A stretch of DNA of 64,000 nucleotides from Anthostomella pinea (taxonomy: Eukaryota > Ascomycota > Sordariomycetes > Xylariales > Xylariaceae): contig CAUWAG010000003.1 in the NCBI GenBank assembly GCA_963556695.1, forward strand, positions 2,604,001 through 2,668,000. The letters are read 5' to 3'. The notes below the pieces were generated by a model. That model did not search any database, had not been told where the DNA came from, and worked only from the letters and a program-made list of their open reading frames with translations. The position numbers were made by a program, and so were the translations under genes. Numbering within the stretch: the stretch's first letter is position 1; the number at the start of each line of letters is the position of its first letter. Shown here one piece after another: positions 1 through 10,629 of the stretch.

Positions 1-3000
1 TTGTCAGGTCGATCCGGGTCAATCACGTTTGGCGACCTGAACTGAATCCCCTCTGCGAGGTCTATTGGCAGCCCGATCATACGTGAGAACAAGGTCCTGC
101 CGTCGGCGTCGGGCAGCTGAAGATCTAGCTCGTGCAGTCGAAAGAATACGTGGCCGCCTTGCCCATGGCACCAGTCAGCAGCTCGTGATGGTGCTAGCTC
201 TCCCAAGGCGTGTCTCCTAAAAGGGTCAACGTCGTTCCGAGACAGGAGTAGTTCCGCAGCTTCTCGAAAGTCACCATCTACTGCGTACATCAAGGGTGTA
301 AGCCCCCTTTCGTCCACATGGTCTGCCTGGATCCCCTCAATGTCCAGTAACAACTCTAGGGTGGCGGTTTGCCCACATTCAGATTTGCAGGCCGAAGAAA
401 TGATATTACAGCCATGGTGGTCCTTTTTCAAAGGGTCGACAGAAGATTGAGCCAGCAGGCTTCGGGCGAAGTCGGTAGGCCCTCTCTGGGCGGCGTAAAA
501 TAAAGGGGTCCGACCCCTTTCGTCGGGCGCGTCTATTATGACGCCTCTTGATATTGCTTCATCAACCAGGAACTGTAGGAGCTCCGCATCGAAAGCGTGT
601 GAGGCTGCCCTATGTAACACAGCACCCCAGTTGCCGCTCTGGAATTCTAGCGACCTTTCTTGTTCCTTGAATAGCATCTGTACCCCGGCTAGATGGTTCG
701 AACCCGCCGCAAAGAACAACGCGGTCTCGCCATCGATGTCGCGGGATAAAGGACCGTCCATTGTTGAGAGAAAGAGTTTCATGATCATTTCATTACCAGT
801 GCTTGCTGCTAGCATAAGTAAGTCCCGACCCTTGTCGTCTTTCCATGTAATGTCAATGTCGTCGCAACGCAGAAGAAGCTCGACAATTTCCAGGTGCTCG
901 TTAAGCACAGCCCAGCTGAGTGCGGACCGGCCGCCGTTATCCCTTCTGTTGATGTTGATAGAGCAGTAGTAGGGTACTGTCTTGTGGTCCGAGCAGCTTT
1001 GAGTTGGATTGTTGGATGCCGGTCCACATGATGGGCGTGTGTCCAAAGATAGCGCATAAGAACCCTGTGGCATTGTGCGCAGCAGGATCTTGGCACGCTC
1101 AAGTATTAAACGCACGACTTCCAGCCGTTCATCCTGCTTCCCTCGCCAACCTGCCGCGCACATGAGAGGCGTACTCCCGTCTACCGATACAGCATCCGCA
1201 TCGATAGACTCTTCTCTCAATAGTATGCGCACAATCTCAGACCTGCCACGCAATGCTGCGGAATGCAATGCTGTCCTGCCGTGAGGATCCTTCCAGTTGA
1301 CATCAGCTCTGACGAGCAGAAGGCTGACCTCCGGAACTCGCCCCTCACCTGCAGCGTTCGCCAAAGGGTTAGTGCTAGAGTAGCCTGGGTAATCAACCTC
1401 TATGTCTTCGTGCGACAGAAGGAGTTTCAGTAATTCCAGCTTTGTCCCTACTTTTCCCCATGGTCTGTTGTGAAGGTCGAATATGAATGTCCTATCTATG
1501 GCACGGAGGTTGTCGCATGACGCTGCGTTGATGTCAAAGTGGTGCTGTAACAGGAGCTCGGCGATACTGCAACGTTCCCAGTGAACTGCCATCTCAAGGG
1601 GAGCGTCATCCACCGGATCTTCTCGTGAGAGAGGGGGAATATCAGGATAGTCAGACTTGAACTGCAGCAGTTCCTTGACGACCTCCATATTCATTTGGCC
1701 TGCAGCCAAAGAAAGAGCATTTCTGTAGGATCCAGGTGTTGACCTAGGACGGCAACTTGGACTCATGTAGAAGCTTACCACAGAGAGGCTGTTGTATGCT
1801 GCAGCCACCGCCAGCGGTGTACACCGCTGAGAGTCAAGTACATTTGAATCGCTACCGGATGCTACTAGCTTCTTGGTGACTTTTGTCATGTCGAGCATAG
1901 CGGCCAAGTGTAACCCATGGCATGAGCGTGGCCGGTATTCGTCCTCTCGCCCGGACCATGGGTACATATTGACTGGTTCTCCTCTGGTCTCACGCAAGCG
2001 AGACTGCTGAAGGGTTCTTGAAGAATTTGGCGCCCTGGCGATCCCATGGATCTGGACCTACGTGGGTGGACCAGTGTCTCGTGGCGTATAGGTAAAATGG
2101 GTAAGATAGTAACCAGACATTGAGTGACCTTCGAGGCTCTGACTTCGTATTCGTGTTCAACGTCTTCTCGAAGGGCTTGTAAGCGTTTAGGCGTGCATTA
2201 CGATAGTCGTCTTCCGGCCAACTTGTTAGAACTCTGTTGAAGGACATGTATGTGAGACAACGGGAGCCCATGTCCGCGTGAGTTCCAGGGAACCAGTCGA
2301 CGTGGTTCCGATCGAAGTATTCCTGGGTAGTGTAATGGACAAGCCGGATGACATCACTCTCAGGGTCGGTGTCCACGAGCCCAGCACAAGCGGTAATTAT
2401 GTCCTCGACCTCGGGTATGTTGTCGTCTTCCAGGTCCGGGGTGTTTACCCCAGCCGCTAACGCGTGTCGAAGCTCATCAATCTTAAGGGGTCGTTGAGCA
2501 CAAGTGATCAGCGATATCGTGTCCATGGCAAGGTCCTTGTATCCAGGCTCTTGACTATCAATCCTTTCCATGATCTGATTGTGTTGGATATCATACCAGG
2601 CTGAGGCTTTCGCGGCTGAATGCGCTAATGGGTTTAGCTTCAGGGCAGTCAGCCCACCCTCAGGCCACCAGGATCCTGGCGCCATTATCATATGATTATC
2701 TGGTCACCCTGATGGCACACCTGTACATATGGGGGCTTCTCCCCCAGAGATCTTCTTCTCTTTCCTTTCAATACAGAACGGTTTGAAATCTCACAGATTG
2801 TAAGCATCTTCATAAGCATTGGAGCCTTTTGACAGTTTCCCTAAAGCGTCTTTGACCTGTTTGCGCGTGATGATGCCCCTGAATGAGTTTAGGTGTAGTT
2901 CCGCGAGAAGGAACCTGCTTCCATTAGATGACATCACGGAACAAGAATTGGAAGACCTACATTCCATTGACAGCATCAATGATGGATCTTTTGATGCTCT

Positions 3001-4156
3001 CTTGAAGCTCGGGACTCTTTCGAACACAGACCGGAAATTGATACGAGTGGCTGTCCAGGTAGTTCCGAACGTCGTCTTTTGTTGCCCTTACCTCGATCGA
3101 AGTTGAATTCCCCAAAGAGTCATATATCTCGGGATTCTCTCGTGACGTCACAAAGAGGTTGACCCCGGATGTCTTTAGTCTGACAAGATTCGGGATGACC
3201 TGACGCCTGTCGGGCCCTGAAAGCTCATCAAGAGCATCGATAACGATGAAAGCTTTGTGAATCCCCTTTACGACTGAGATCAGCTGCTGCAATGCCTCAT
3301 CTCCTGATAGCCTTCTTCCTTTCCTTGAATGCTGGCGATATGTGTACAGAAGCGCCTCGGGAATCGATGGTAGCTGGCTCACTAGCGATCGGAGTAGGCT
3401 AGAGAGTAGCTCATCACAAATCTGGTCCTTCCGCCGAAAGTTGCAATAGACATAAGCTATGCCAACATCGCGGTGGTCGTGGGACTGATCTTCCAGATAC
3501 TCGATAGTCATTGAAGTCGTGAAAGTCTTCCCAGCCCCCGGGATTCCTCGGCAGAAGAGGGTCTCGCCGCGCCCTCCCAACCATCTTTGGAATTCTTCGG
3601 ACTCAAGCAGCCACCGTCTAGTTCCTTGCTGCCGTCGACTCAGCAGATCATTCTGCTGTGGGACATAGTCAACAGAACTAATCCAGTCGAGCACCTTTTT
3701 GCTCTCCCCATCCTCGTGAAAGCGTAGAATCTTGGAGACTTTGTCGTGTAGTAGGCTCTGCGTCGCTTGATTCAGCAGACTGACATTGACCGAAATGCGC
3801 CGTTGAAGTTCCTCGACGTCGCCAGGTACGAATCTAAAGCCGTCCCAGATCCGCCGAGCTCGACTGTGGACTTTCTTCTGGTCTGACTTCAGCGAACTAA
3901 ATTTATGGACGAATGTCGTGAGGTCGTTGAAGAGAACTTCGCAGCTCTCTGCAATGCAGTTCAGCTCGACTTCCTTGTCCGGCTCATGAAGTTTGTCGCC
4001 AAGGACAACATCAACGTCCTGCAGGATAATCGACAGGCTCCGCACCTCGCTGGCAAGAGTTTCCAGTTGTTTCGGGGCGCCGATAAAGTCTTTTCGTATG
4101 CCGTTGACCAGCTTGATGATGGCAAGGAAGTCACCAACACCAAAACCGAAACTCAT
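1..4156 (-). CDS. NACHT-ankyrin (STAND/NLR-like) protein, 3' end outside window, possibly inactivated
   Basis: The protein begins at 4156 with MSFGFGVGDF, the start typical of the fungal N-terminal domain of STAND proteins. A NACHT-type ATPase follows, with Walker A GIPGAGKT at residues 204-211, Walker B FIVIDALDEL at about 303-312 and a downstream TSRE sensor-like motif. A 46-nt GT-AG intron at 2915-2960 joins ...AVNGM to FLLAELHLNS, a junction expected in this family. At 2577-2801 the frame is interrupted by a segment between two ACAATC copies (separate entry). The winged-helix part follows (to about 1990), then a frame change near 1990-2030, and an open ankyrin-repeat frame (e.g. HGLHLAA, RTALHSAALRG, TPLMYAV) that runs off the window at position 1. 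Such proteins act in fungal non-self recognition and programmed cell death. Whether this copy works is doubtful: one break is a clean intron, two are not. Family assignment is firm; integrity is uncertain. Confidence 0.8.
2577..2801 (-). other. About 219-bp insertion in the NLR-like gene, bounded by ACAATC direct repeats
   Basis: On the minus strand the coding frame reads ...AYEDAYN up to an ACAATC at 2796-2801 and then hits TGA. An identical ACAATC at 2577-2582 is followed in frame by QIMERIDSQ. Removing the 219 bp between the repeats gives an uninterrupted family-like sequence through AYNQIMER. No GT-AG pair tested reproduces that junction in frame, so I read this as an insertion with a 6-bp target duplication rather than a normal intron. 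No terminal inverted repeats were seen. A longer 231-nt intron (2564-2794) would also keep frame but would delete the QIMER residues. Confidence 0.5.
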
Positions 4157-4252
4157 GATGATTTAGATTTGCTACACTCAGCCCTCATAAGTCTCCGTAC
4201 GCGCATGTTAGCAAGACTCCAGACTACTAGTGAGAGAGGTAGAAATACTGGG

Positions 4253-4320
4253 ATAAGCACCCTGGAATAAGCGTCAAGCATAGTAAATAAAGATCAAACT
4301 GCTTATTCCAGGGTGCTTAT
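4253..4320. repeat. Perfect 20-bp inverted repeat (hairpin or miniature element remnant)
   Basis: ATAAGCACCCTGGAATAAGC at 4253-4272 is exactly complementary to 4301-4320, with a 28-nt A/T-rich loop. Each arm itself contains an ATAAGC direct repeat. The match continues imperfectly outward (GG / CC). It lies about 100 bp upstream of the NLR-like start codon. It could be a stem-loop, a bidirectional regulatory site, or the ends of an internally deleted inverted-repeat element. Confidence 0.6.
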
Positions 4321-4323
4321 TCC

Positions 4324-5305
4324 GATTTTATGAATATACCATGGTTTGCTGGAAGGGTGGTGTACGGAGACTTACGAGGTTTCAGTGTAGACAGGGCGCG
4401 GTCTTGGGACACAATAATGACTCAGATGGGGTCGGATCGAGCCGCTGGTTGCAGTCGATGTCTGTTCGGTGCTTTTGACGAACGTGCTTCAGTGATAATG
4501 CGTATGATTCACCTACTCGGTTCCCATTGTCTGATTGCGAACTGTCTCTGAGAACGGGGTACCCGACGTGTAGTTGCCCGTGTTGAATAAGTACGACGCC
4601 TCGGGCCGCAAATATCGACTTGAGGAGCTCCTACCCGATGACGTGGCACAATAATTTCCAACAGTATAACTGGTCGGGGGGCATGGTAACATTGGAGGCC
4701 TGTTCTTGGGCCTGCAGGACGCAGCAGAGGCATGATGGATATAACAACATGATGGAGGGGCGCAGTCCGCAGACGTCTGCCTACATGTACATGCTGCAGT
4801 GGAGGAAAGCTCTTGCCACCTCCCGAAGCACCACATGCATGCAGCTGCCATGTTTTCCGCTACAGGGCTCTCCAGCTCTCCACCTGTGGGCAGTTGATGT
4901 CTGGGCAGATGCACTTGACGCTTGCACCTGCCGTATAGCCTCCTTCCTTGCCTGGCGATGCACCACACACGTTGGTGGTACTTGCCAAACCTCGCGGCCA
5001 ACCGAATCAACTGACAACATCTCGTCAGTCCCTTCCATTTGCTGCACATCCCTCGTAGCGGACTTAGTACCCAAGGACACGAGGCGATTGCACGTTTATA
5101 CACCTGTGCGAAAGACACCTAATATCACGATCGCTGTCGAGACATGCAATACCTTGAAACGGATTGCAGGCGGATTATCCAGCTTTCTTACGATAAACTG
5201 ACCACAGTACAAGTCGAAACCCTTGACAGCGCAACCTCAACATAAAACGCCGTGAGTCTTGCATGGGCAGTGGTATCCTGTGAAACACCGAGCCGTACAG
5301 CAGTC
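4324..5305. other. Nearly 1 kb without a convincing gene; possible cysteine-rich coding relic
   Basis: No frame here has recognisable homology. One short minus-strand frame at about 4875-4985 reads like a piece of a small cysteine-rich secreted protein (TNVCGASPGKEGGY, then KCICPDINCPQ), ending at an in-frame stop. It has no start codon or signal peptide that I can join to it. Other frames over the same interval are also cysteine-rich, which may only reflect composition. Confidence 0.25.
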
Positions 5306-6460
5306 CTACAGCGTATACGTCTGGCTCACTGCACCAAGGCCATCCTTCGAATACAGCGCAAGAAAATGAGTAGAGTCAAGGTCGAAAAGACCAGGCCAGT
5401 GCGAAGCAGCCTGGCCCGTCACCACACTCGCGCTCCAGCTGCTCCCGCCATTCGTGCTGGTCACGACCTTCATCTGAGCCCCGTCGATACCGTTGGTGCC
5501 CGCGACATCTTCGTTCGTCATGAAGCTGACTACCAGCGTGCCACCCACGTTGATGACCTGTGGCGCTCCGGCATTTTGGCCGTTGCGGGCTGTGTAGAGC
5601 CTCGTCCGCCCACCCCAGCTTGACCCGTCGTTCGTCGAGGTCACGTAGTCGATCGAGTAGGGTCCGTCTTCGGTGTTCTCGAATACAGCACTGCGCGGTC
5701 TGATGTCAGATTCATCGTACGGTACTCAAGCCTCGCATAGGGATGGGATGAGATGGACTTTTATCGCTGCTCGATGCAATACTCACATGAGTTTCCCGCT
5801 ATTGATAGGCCCGACACCGACCATGCCGTCGCGGGACGTCTTCCCATTAGACACGGTCGTTGCGCTCGACCAAGTCGCCCCATCGTCGGTCGAGCGCTTC
5901 ATGAGATTATCCTGGTCGGTTGCACTATTCTCGGACGAGTAGTAACACTGAAGACTCCCGTCGTTCGCCAGTCGCAGGAACGGCTCCCACAGCCCGTTGA
6001 CGCCAGAAGCCGCACGCTGCTCGACGGCAGACAAGAACTGGAACGTCTTGCCTCCGTCGTCCGAGTAGGAGACGGTGATCCGGTAATAGGTATATGCGCC
6101 ACTACTGCTCTTATCGTGGTTGCGGTATGCGTATAGGACACGACCACTGGGAAGTTGTATCGGCATGGCGTTGTCGAGGTCGACGGTAGCGTAGTCCGCT
6201 CGGAAGACCTCGCCGAGATGAGTCCACGACTGGCCGCTGTTGGTTGACCTGGCTGTCTCGAGGACTTTCTGAGATCCCTCACCTGATGCGTAGCCTGCGA
6301 TGATGCTGCCGTCGTTCATGCGGTTGGCCCGGATATAGATCCCGGCTCCGTCGATGACAACGGGATTGCCGGCTGCTGATAGACGTTTGTCAAGGACAGC
6401 TGGTGCACCGTACACCAGTGCACAAGCAGCAAGAGCGACTGATATGACTTTGGCCAGCAT
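5306..6460 (-). CDS. Secreted GH93-type exo-arabinanase / sialidase-fold BNR-repeat hydrolase
   Basis: Two exons, 6460-5787 and 5690-5306, encode 352 residues. The 96-nt intron (5691-5786) has GTGAGT and GCGCAG ends and restores the frame as GKL-IAVFEN. The N terminus MLAKVISVALAACALVYGAP is a clear signal peptide followed by a KR site. BNR/Asp-box motifs are visible (STNSGQSW, SDDGGKTF, STDDGATW, STNDGSSW, STNGGSSW), as is the block WEPFLRLANDGSLQCYYSSE that is characteristic of fungal GH93-like proteins. Length and repeats fit a six-bladed propeller releasing arabino-oligosaccharides from pectic arabinan outside the cell. GH93 is inferred from overall resemblance; a GH33-like sialidase is the alternative. 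The frame is intact. Direct repeats lie in its promoter. Confidence 0.85.
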
Positions 6461-6602
6461 GTTGGTTGTATTATGTGCTTGGAATTGTGTTTAGAAACCG
6501 ACATACACATTCCACCCCAACTCGAAGGCTCCTCAAGACCTTATACAAAAACATTGACACTACATACCCATTCCCATATCCCTGCGGACAAAACCGTCCA
6601 GG

Positions 6603-6663
6603 TCATTGTGGTCGGATGAGATATCTGCTATCCATCCACGTCATTGTGGTCAGATGAGATATC
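6603..6663 (+). repeat. Two near-identical 23-bp direct repeats in the GH93-type gene promoter
   Basis: TCATTGTGGTCGGATGAGAT plus ATC at 6603-6625 recurs at 6641-6663 with a single G/A change, 38 bp apart. They lie 143-203 bp upstream of the 6460 start codon, and each contains a GATATC core. Position and pairing suggest a duplicated regulator site, but no known consensus is claimed. Confidence 0.45.
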
Positions 6664-6814
6664 CGTTATGCCATTGTTTCTTTTCCTTGCGGCCACCTTC
6701 CCACCTTCGCACCCAGACCATTACCTCGCATTGCTCGAGTCAATGGCAGACACGTACACTCAACAACCTCTTGCTGAGTCAGATGACCACATATCGAGAC
6801 ACCAACAGAAACCG

Positions 6815-7290
6815 GAGGCCAATGTGCTGTCCGCGACGACAATAGCCCCGCGATCCCATGAAGACCACCAGCACCGAACAAGAAGGTGACGATGGCGAAG
6901 AACGGTCGACTGGTGTTTTGGGTTTCGCGTGATGACCGTACTCCGCCAACCATACCGGCCGGACCTGGGAGCGGTGTGTGAGTCGGAGCTTTGTAAGTTC
7001 ACGAGGGCACTCGGCGAGAAAAATGGCCATTCAAGAAGATGTCAAAATTACTCGGCAAGCCAATCTGCGGTCCGAGATGACAACAATCCTAGCAACCCTA
7101 ACGGACCGCCAGCACAGAATGAGAAGGTGATGATGGCGAAGAAAGGTCAACTGGTGTTTCTCGTGATGACCGTACTCCGCCAACCATATCGGCCGGACTC
7201 TGAAGCGGTGTGTGGATTGGCCTTCAGAATCTCACGAGGGCAACCATCGACATAATGGCCATTCAAAAAGATGTCAGAATTTTGTTGCAT
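6815..7290 (+). repeat. Diverged tandem duplication, period about 242 bp
   Basis: The stretch starting GCCAATGTGCTGTCC near 6817 is repeated as GCCAATCTGCGGTCC near 7059. The similarity continues through GAGAAGGTGATGATGGCGAA, CGTACTCCGCCAACCATA, CCGGCCGGAC and ATGGCCATTCAA to about 7290. Several small indels separate the copies. Both copies contain short hydrophobic minus-strand frames (FFAIVTF and FFAIITF), so the unit may derive from the end of a membrane-protein gene, but no product can be named. Confidence 0.6.
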
Positions 7291-8103
7291 TCCAATGCCA
7301 AGCTAGCTCGCTTGAAGACGAGGCTCGCATGACCATTACCCCCTGGCCAGTTTCTCCAATCCGGGGTAAACTCTCAAACTACTGCTGTGGAACGTCTCCA
7401 TTGCACATTTAATAACTTTATTATTGGGCGGCTCTGTCTGACCATAGCCTCGGGGTGTGTGCTGACGCTTACAGCTATGACGTTGCGTCGAATTGGACTG
7501 TTACGGCCACGAAGCTAGCAAAGTCGACACCTGATATGGACGACCCCTGGTGAAATACCACGTTGGTCGCGTGGTGCGCCGCAGGATAGCCCCGGCTTAG
7601 GAGATGTTTCCGTCTTCGACAACCGTGCGTCTCGCCACCCAGGTATCCGGGCCCTTGGCTCGCAGGTCGTTGGAATATCACATCCGCTAAGCACCGAGCG
7701 GACACGTTCGGTTGCATCCAAAAGCATATGGACAGTCTCGGGTTGTGAGGTGAAGCCAGCCTCGCCGGCCAGTTAGGAATTACTCAGCGAGCGCGATGCC
7801 GAGGCAATGTCTGTAGCCAGGCCAGCGGTCTCGTACACGTGGATGGTGTCGCCCTCCCGATCAGTACTTGAGCAATCTTTCCTCGAACGGAAAAGGGCCA
7901 CATGCTGTGAGCGTTGCCGGTTTAGGTTTGGCCTGAACGATGCATTCGAGTGCTCTGGATGTGCTCCGAAGTCTCACGACACAGAAACGCCTTCTGTTAT
8001 ATTCTCTTCCACAACAAGACCCCTGAGCCAGTCCGCCGTGACATCTAAGAGCTTGGCTATGCGGAAGTATATCTCTCTAGGAACGTTACTCTGTCAGACT
8101 GCT
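7291..8103. other. Intergenic, no gene recognised
   Basis: Only short frames without family resemblance are present on either strand. Composition is ordinary rather than A/T-rich. This is the 3' side of the GNAT-like gene. Confidence 0.5.
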
Positions 8104-8804
8104 CTAGGCAGAGCCCATCCTCTCCGCGACCTCGCGGGTGGTCAGTGCTTCCACCTTGCCCCCCTTTTCCGCGACCCTAGCACGCCACTCACGTTCCAGT
8201 ATCGCAAGTTCGTACGAATCGTGCCAGTTGCCCATGAACCACAGTGCCTCCCGTCTCGTCCCCTCTAACTCGAACCCAAGACGCTGATACAGTCTCAATG
8301 CCCCCTGGTTCCAACCATAGCAAGTAACCTCGACGCGATGCAGTCGCGCAAAGTCGAACGCCCACCCCAGAACCCACGCGACCGCCTCGCGACCGTAGCC
8401 GTGGCGCTATTGCGCCTGCGCGACCATGAGACTCATGTACGTGTTGCCGTGCTGCGCCTTGTTCGGCGCCGACCTGTTCAGGGCGATAATGCCGACCGGT
8501 ACCGGTTCGGGATCTGGGCCCGGCAGGCAGATGTACATGGTTATCAATGTGGCTGAGCTTATTGACCCCGTGACGGCTTCGATGCTTGAGCGCATCGTGC
8601 CGACCGGCAGCGCGGGGTCGAAGTTGACTGCCGCTCTGGAGCACCCGCCGAGTTATTAGTGTTAGTGACCGGCGGACTTGATTCTACGCGGGCGCGGTGT
8701 CTTACATACGGTTCTTTCAGTAGCTGGTATAGGAAGTCATCGCATTCCTTGTTTTGCTCTATTGGGATGTAGGCGAGGCGCTCCGACCGGTAGATGTCTG
8801 CCAT
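8104..8804 (-). pseudogene. GNAT N-acetyltransferase with one premature TAG
   Basis: The start MADIYRSERLAY is at 8804. A 74-nt intron (8636-8709) has GTATGT, a CTAAC branch and CCAG. The second exon runs to 8104, for 208 codons. The acetyl-CoA binding region reads RHGYGREAVAWVLGWAF, then LHRVEVTCYGWNQGALRLYQ and RLGFELEGTRREALWF, the classic RimJ/RimL-type C-terminal half. Directly before RHGYG, an in-frame TAG at 8407-8409 sits where glutamine would suit, consistent with a CAG to TAG change. Everything downstream stays in frame, so the lesion is recent or the stop is a sequencing or assembly error. The substrate is unknown. Confidence 0.75.
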
Positions 8805-9026
8805 GTTGACGTTTGGCGATTACCGTGTGTCTGTAGAGTATAGTAGGTTGGAGGATTGCGTGCGGAGATCGGTCGCGCTCTGGACACCCCAGATCTGACA
8901 TGCAGCAGGCACAGTCCTGTCACATGTCCAGCGAAACCTCGAAGGCAAAGCTGGTGCGCAATCGGTCCATGCGACGATTTATCTGATGCGAGAAATCGAT
9001 ACATGGCATGGGGCATCCGTTCGGAT

Positions 9027-9048
9027 CCTAACCCTAACCCTAACCCTA
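9027..9048. repeat. Short interstitial telomere-type repeat, about 3.7 copies of CCCTAA
   Basis: The 22 bases are a perfect run of the fungal/vertebrate telomere unit (TTAGGG on the other strand). The run lies 223 bp upstream of the GNAT-like start codon and 337 bp beyond the end of the DUF1857 gene. It may be a telobox-like protein site or a scar of telomere repair. Confidence 0.85.
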
Positions 9049-9384
9049 GACCATCAGACTGTAGACGTCCAAATATTACGGTACTCTCAGATGGTAGTAA
9101 GCAAACCGAGCAAAGCCAATAGTAGGGAACTGGGTATGTCAAGTCATCCGCTTCTCGTTGTATGAGCAGCTAACGTCCTGTCACTTCCGAAATGTCACCC
9201 AGGACGCATGACAATGCAGGCGTCTTCATGTACATAACATTGACCATCTCCAAAACCGGAGTAACCCGAATCTAAACGGCCCACGGCCTTCTTCCAAATG
9301 ACAGTATGTTGCGTTCATTCTCCTGTCATACGCCCCTGACCGAGCATCGAGGCTTCATGGGTGGGTCACGTAGGGAAACCGCCG

Positions 9385-9976
9385 TTATGACTGAATCTTC
9401 CCGTCCTTTACGAAGCGACGGATGGTGTCGATGCTGCCCTCGACCGCCATCTTGGCCATCTGCAAAGCGCCGTCAGAACATGCCAATTGCGAAAGAAAAG
9501 GAAACTCAAATAGCAGTCAGGAGACAAAACAGACGAACCTTCAAATGTTTCTCACCCAACTCCTTCGCCTCCACGCTGCCCGCCTCGACAACCGGATACC
9601 GCCACTCAAACACATACGTCATCATCAAATCCCCCTCGCCGCCGGGCCCATGACTAACGACATTGATCACGGAGCTGCCGTCCTCCTGCTCGAACACGAC
9701 GCAGGTCGGCGCGTAGTGCACGCAGCGCTCCGTGACGGGCTTCACCTTGTCGTCGGGGTTCATGTGCGCCGCGAACTGGACCTCGCGCGTGACTTTGAGA
9801 TTGCCCGTCGGCAGAGTCTCTTCGGACAGCACTTTACAATCGAGGATGACCGGGACGAAGTCCTGCGCGCGGCGCACTTTGAGCTTGAGGCCCTCCCATA
9901 CTTGGGCTTGTGTCAGGACAGGAGATGCGCCGGCGGGGTTGATGGGGGCGGTGTAGGCGAGGTTGAGGGTCACCAT
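9385..9976 (-). CDS. DUF1857 (AtaL-like, SRPBCC-fold) family protein
   Basis: Start MVTLNLAYTAPINPAG is at 9976; an upstream in-frame ATG would add 58 residues unlike the family. A 79-nt intron (9460-9538; GTTCGT...TTGCAG) joins GEKHLK to MAKMAVEGSIDTIRRF, and the stop is at 9385, giving 170 residues, the usual length. Recognisable blocks are TQAQVWEGLKLKVRRAQDFV, VTREVQF, VTERCVHYAPT and HGPGGEGDLMMTYVFEWRY. The family has a START/Bet v1-like fold with a hydrophobic pocket; its role in most fungi is unknown. The gene is intact with no sign of transfer. Confidence 0.88.
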
Positions 9977-10629
9977 TTTGAAGGGCGGTGTCGATGTGTG
10001 AAGCTGGCAGTAAAAAAGGGACTTAGGTATAAAGCTGCTGAGGTAATAGGGAGACAGCTTGGAGGTATTGACGTCGGAAGAGTAAGTGTCCAAGGTTAGC
10101 AGGCTAGGTACGAGGGGAAGAACCTGAGCGTCGTCAGGACCGAGATTCACGCCTTAACTTATATCCATGTCGCCGACTCTCGGCTGCTGAATAATCGGGT
10201 CCGCTCTCGTCCTTCCCACTTCACAGCCCCGGGCTGCCCGGATGCACGTCTTGGGGGAATCCACAGATTTTTTGTCATGCGATTGGGTTCCTGGGAGTTC
10301 TGTCTGACATGATATGCTGCTTCCGTGTAACCTCCGTCAGATCACGGAGTTAATGTCTGGTTCGCGTATGCTTAGGCACTTGCATTGTTGGTCCTGGCTA
10401 TAGACGAACCGTGCAGAAATCTATTTGTGCTACTTTGGCCAAAAGGGGTTTCAATCCAGTCGTGGACACTCTGTTTCACGGTATAGTAGGCTGACGGGAT
10501 GAGTGACCGTATACCCAGGCCCTTGATGTCAGATCCTGAGTGGGATCACATACCCGAAATGCACGACACGTAACTCGTCTCTCGTGTAGATATAATTGGT
10601 AATGCAGGCCGCCTACCCAGCACATATTC
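9977..10629. other. Intergenic spacer between DUF1857 and DUF726 genes
   Basis: No coding frame of interest. It contains the promoter and 5' leader of the DUF1857 gene and the 3' flank of the DUF726 gene. No distinctive motif or repeat was seen. Confidence 0.6.

Noticed and set aside
684..700. GGTTCGAACCC, resembling a tRNA T-arm
   Set aside because: It lies within the ankyrin-coding frame, and no cloverleaf can be folded around it.
4513..5201. Frames of about 200 codons on both strands, cysteine-rich
   Set aside because: Overlapping opposite-strand frames with no signal peptide, family motif or splice structure; only a short relic was kept as a low-confidence note.
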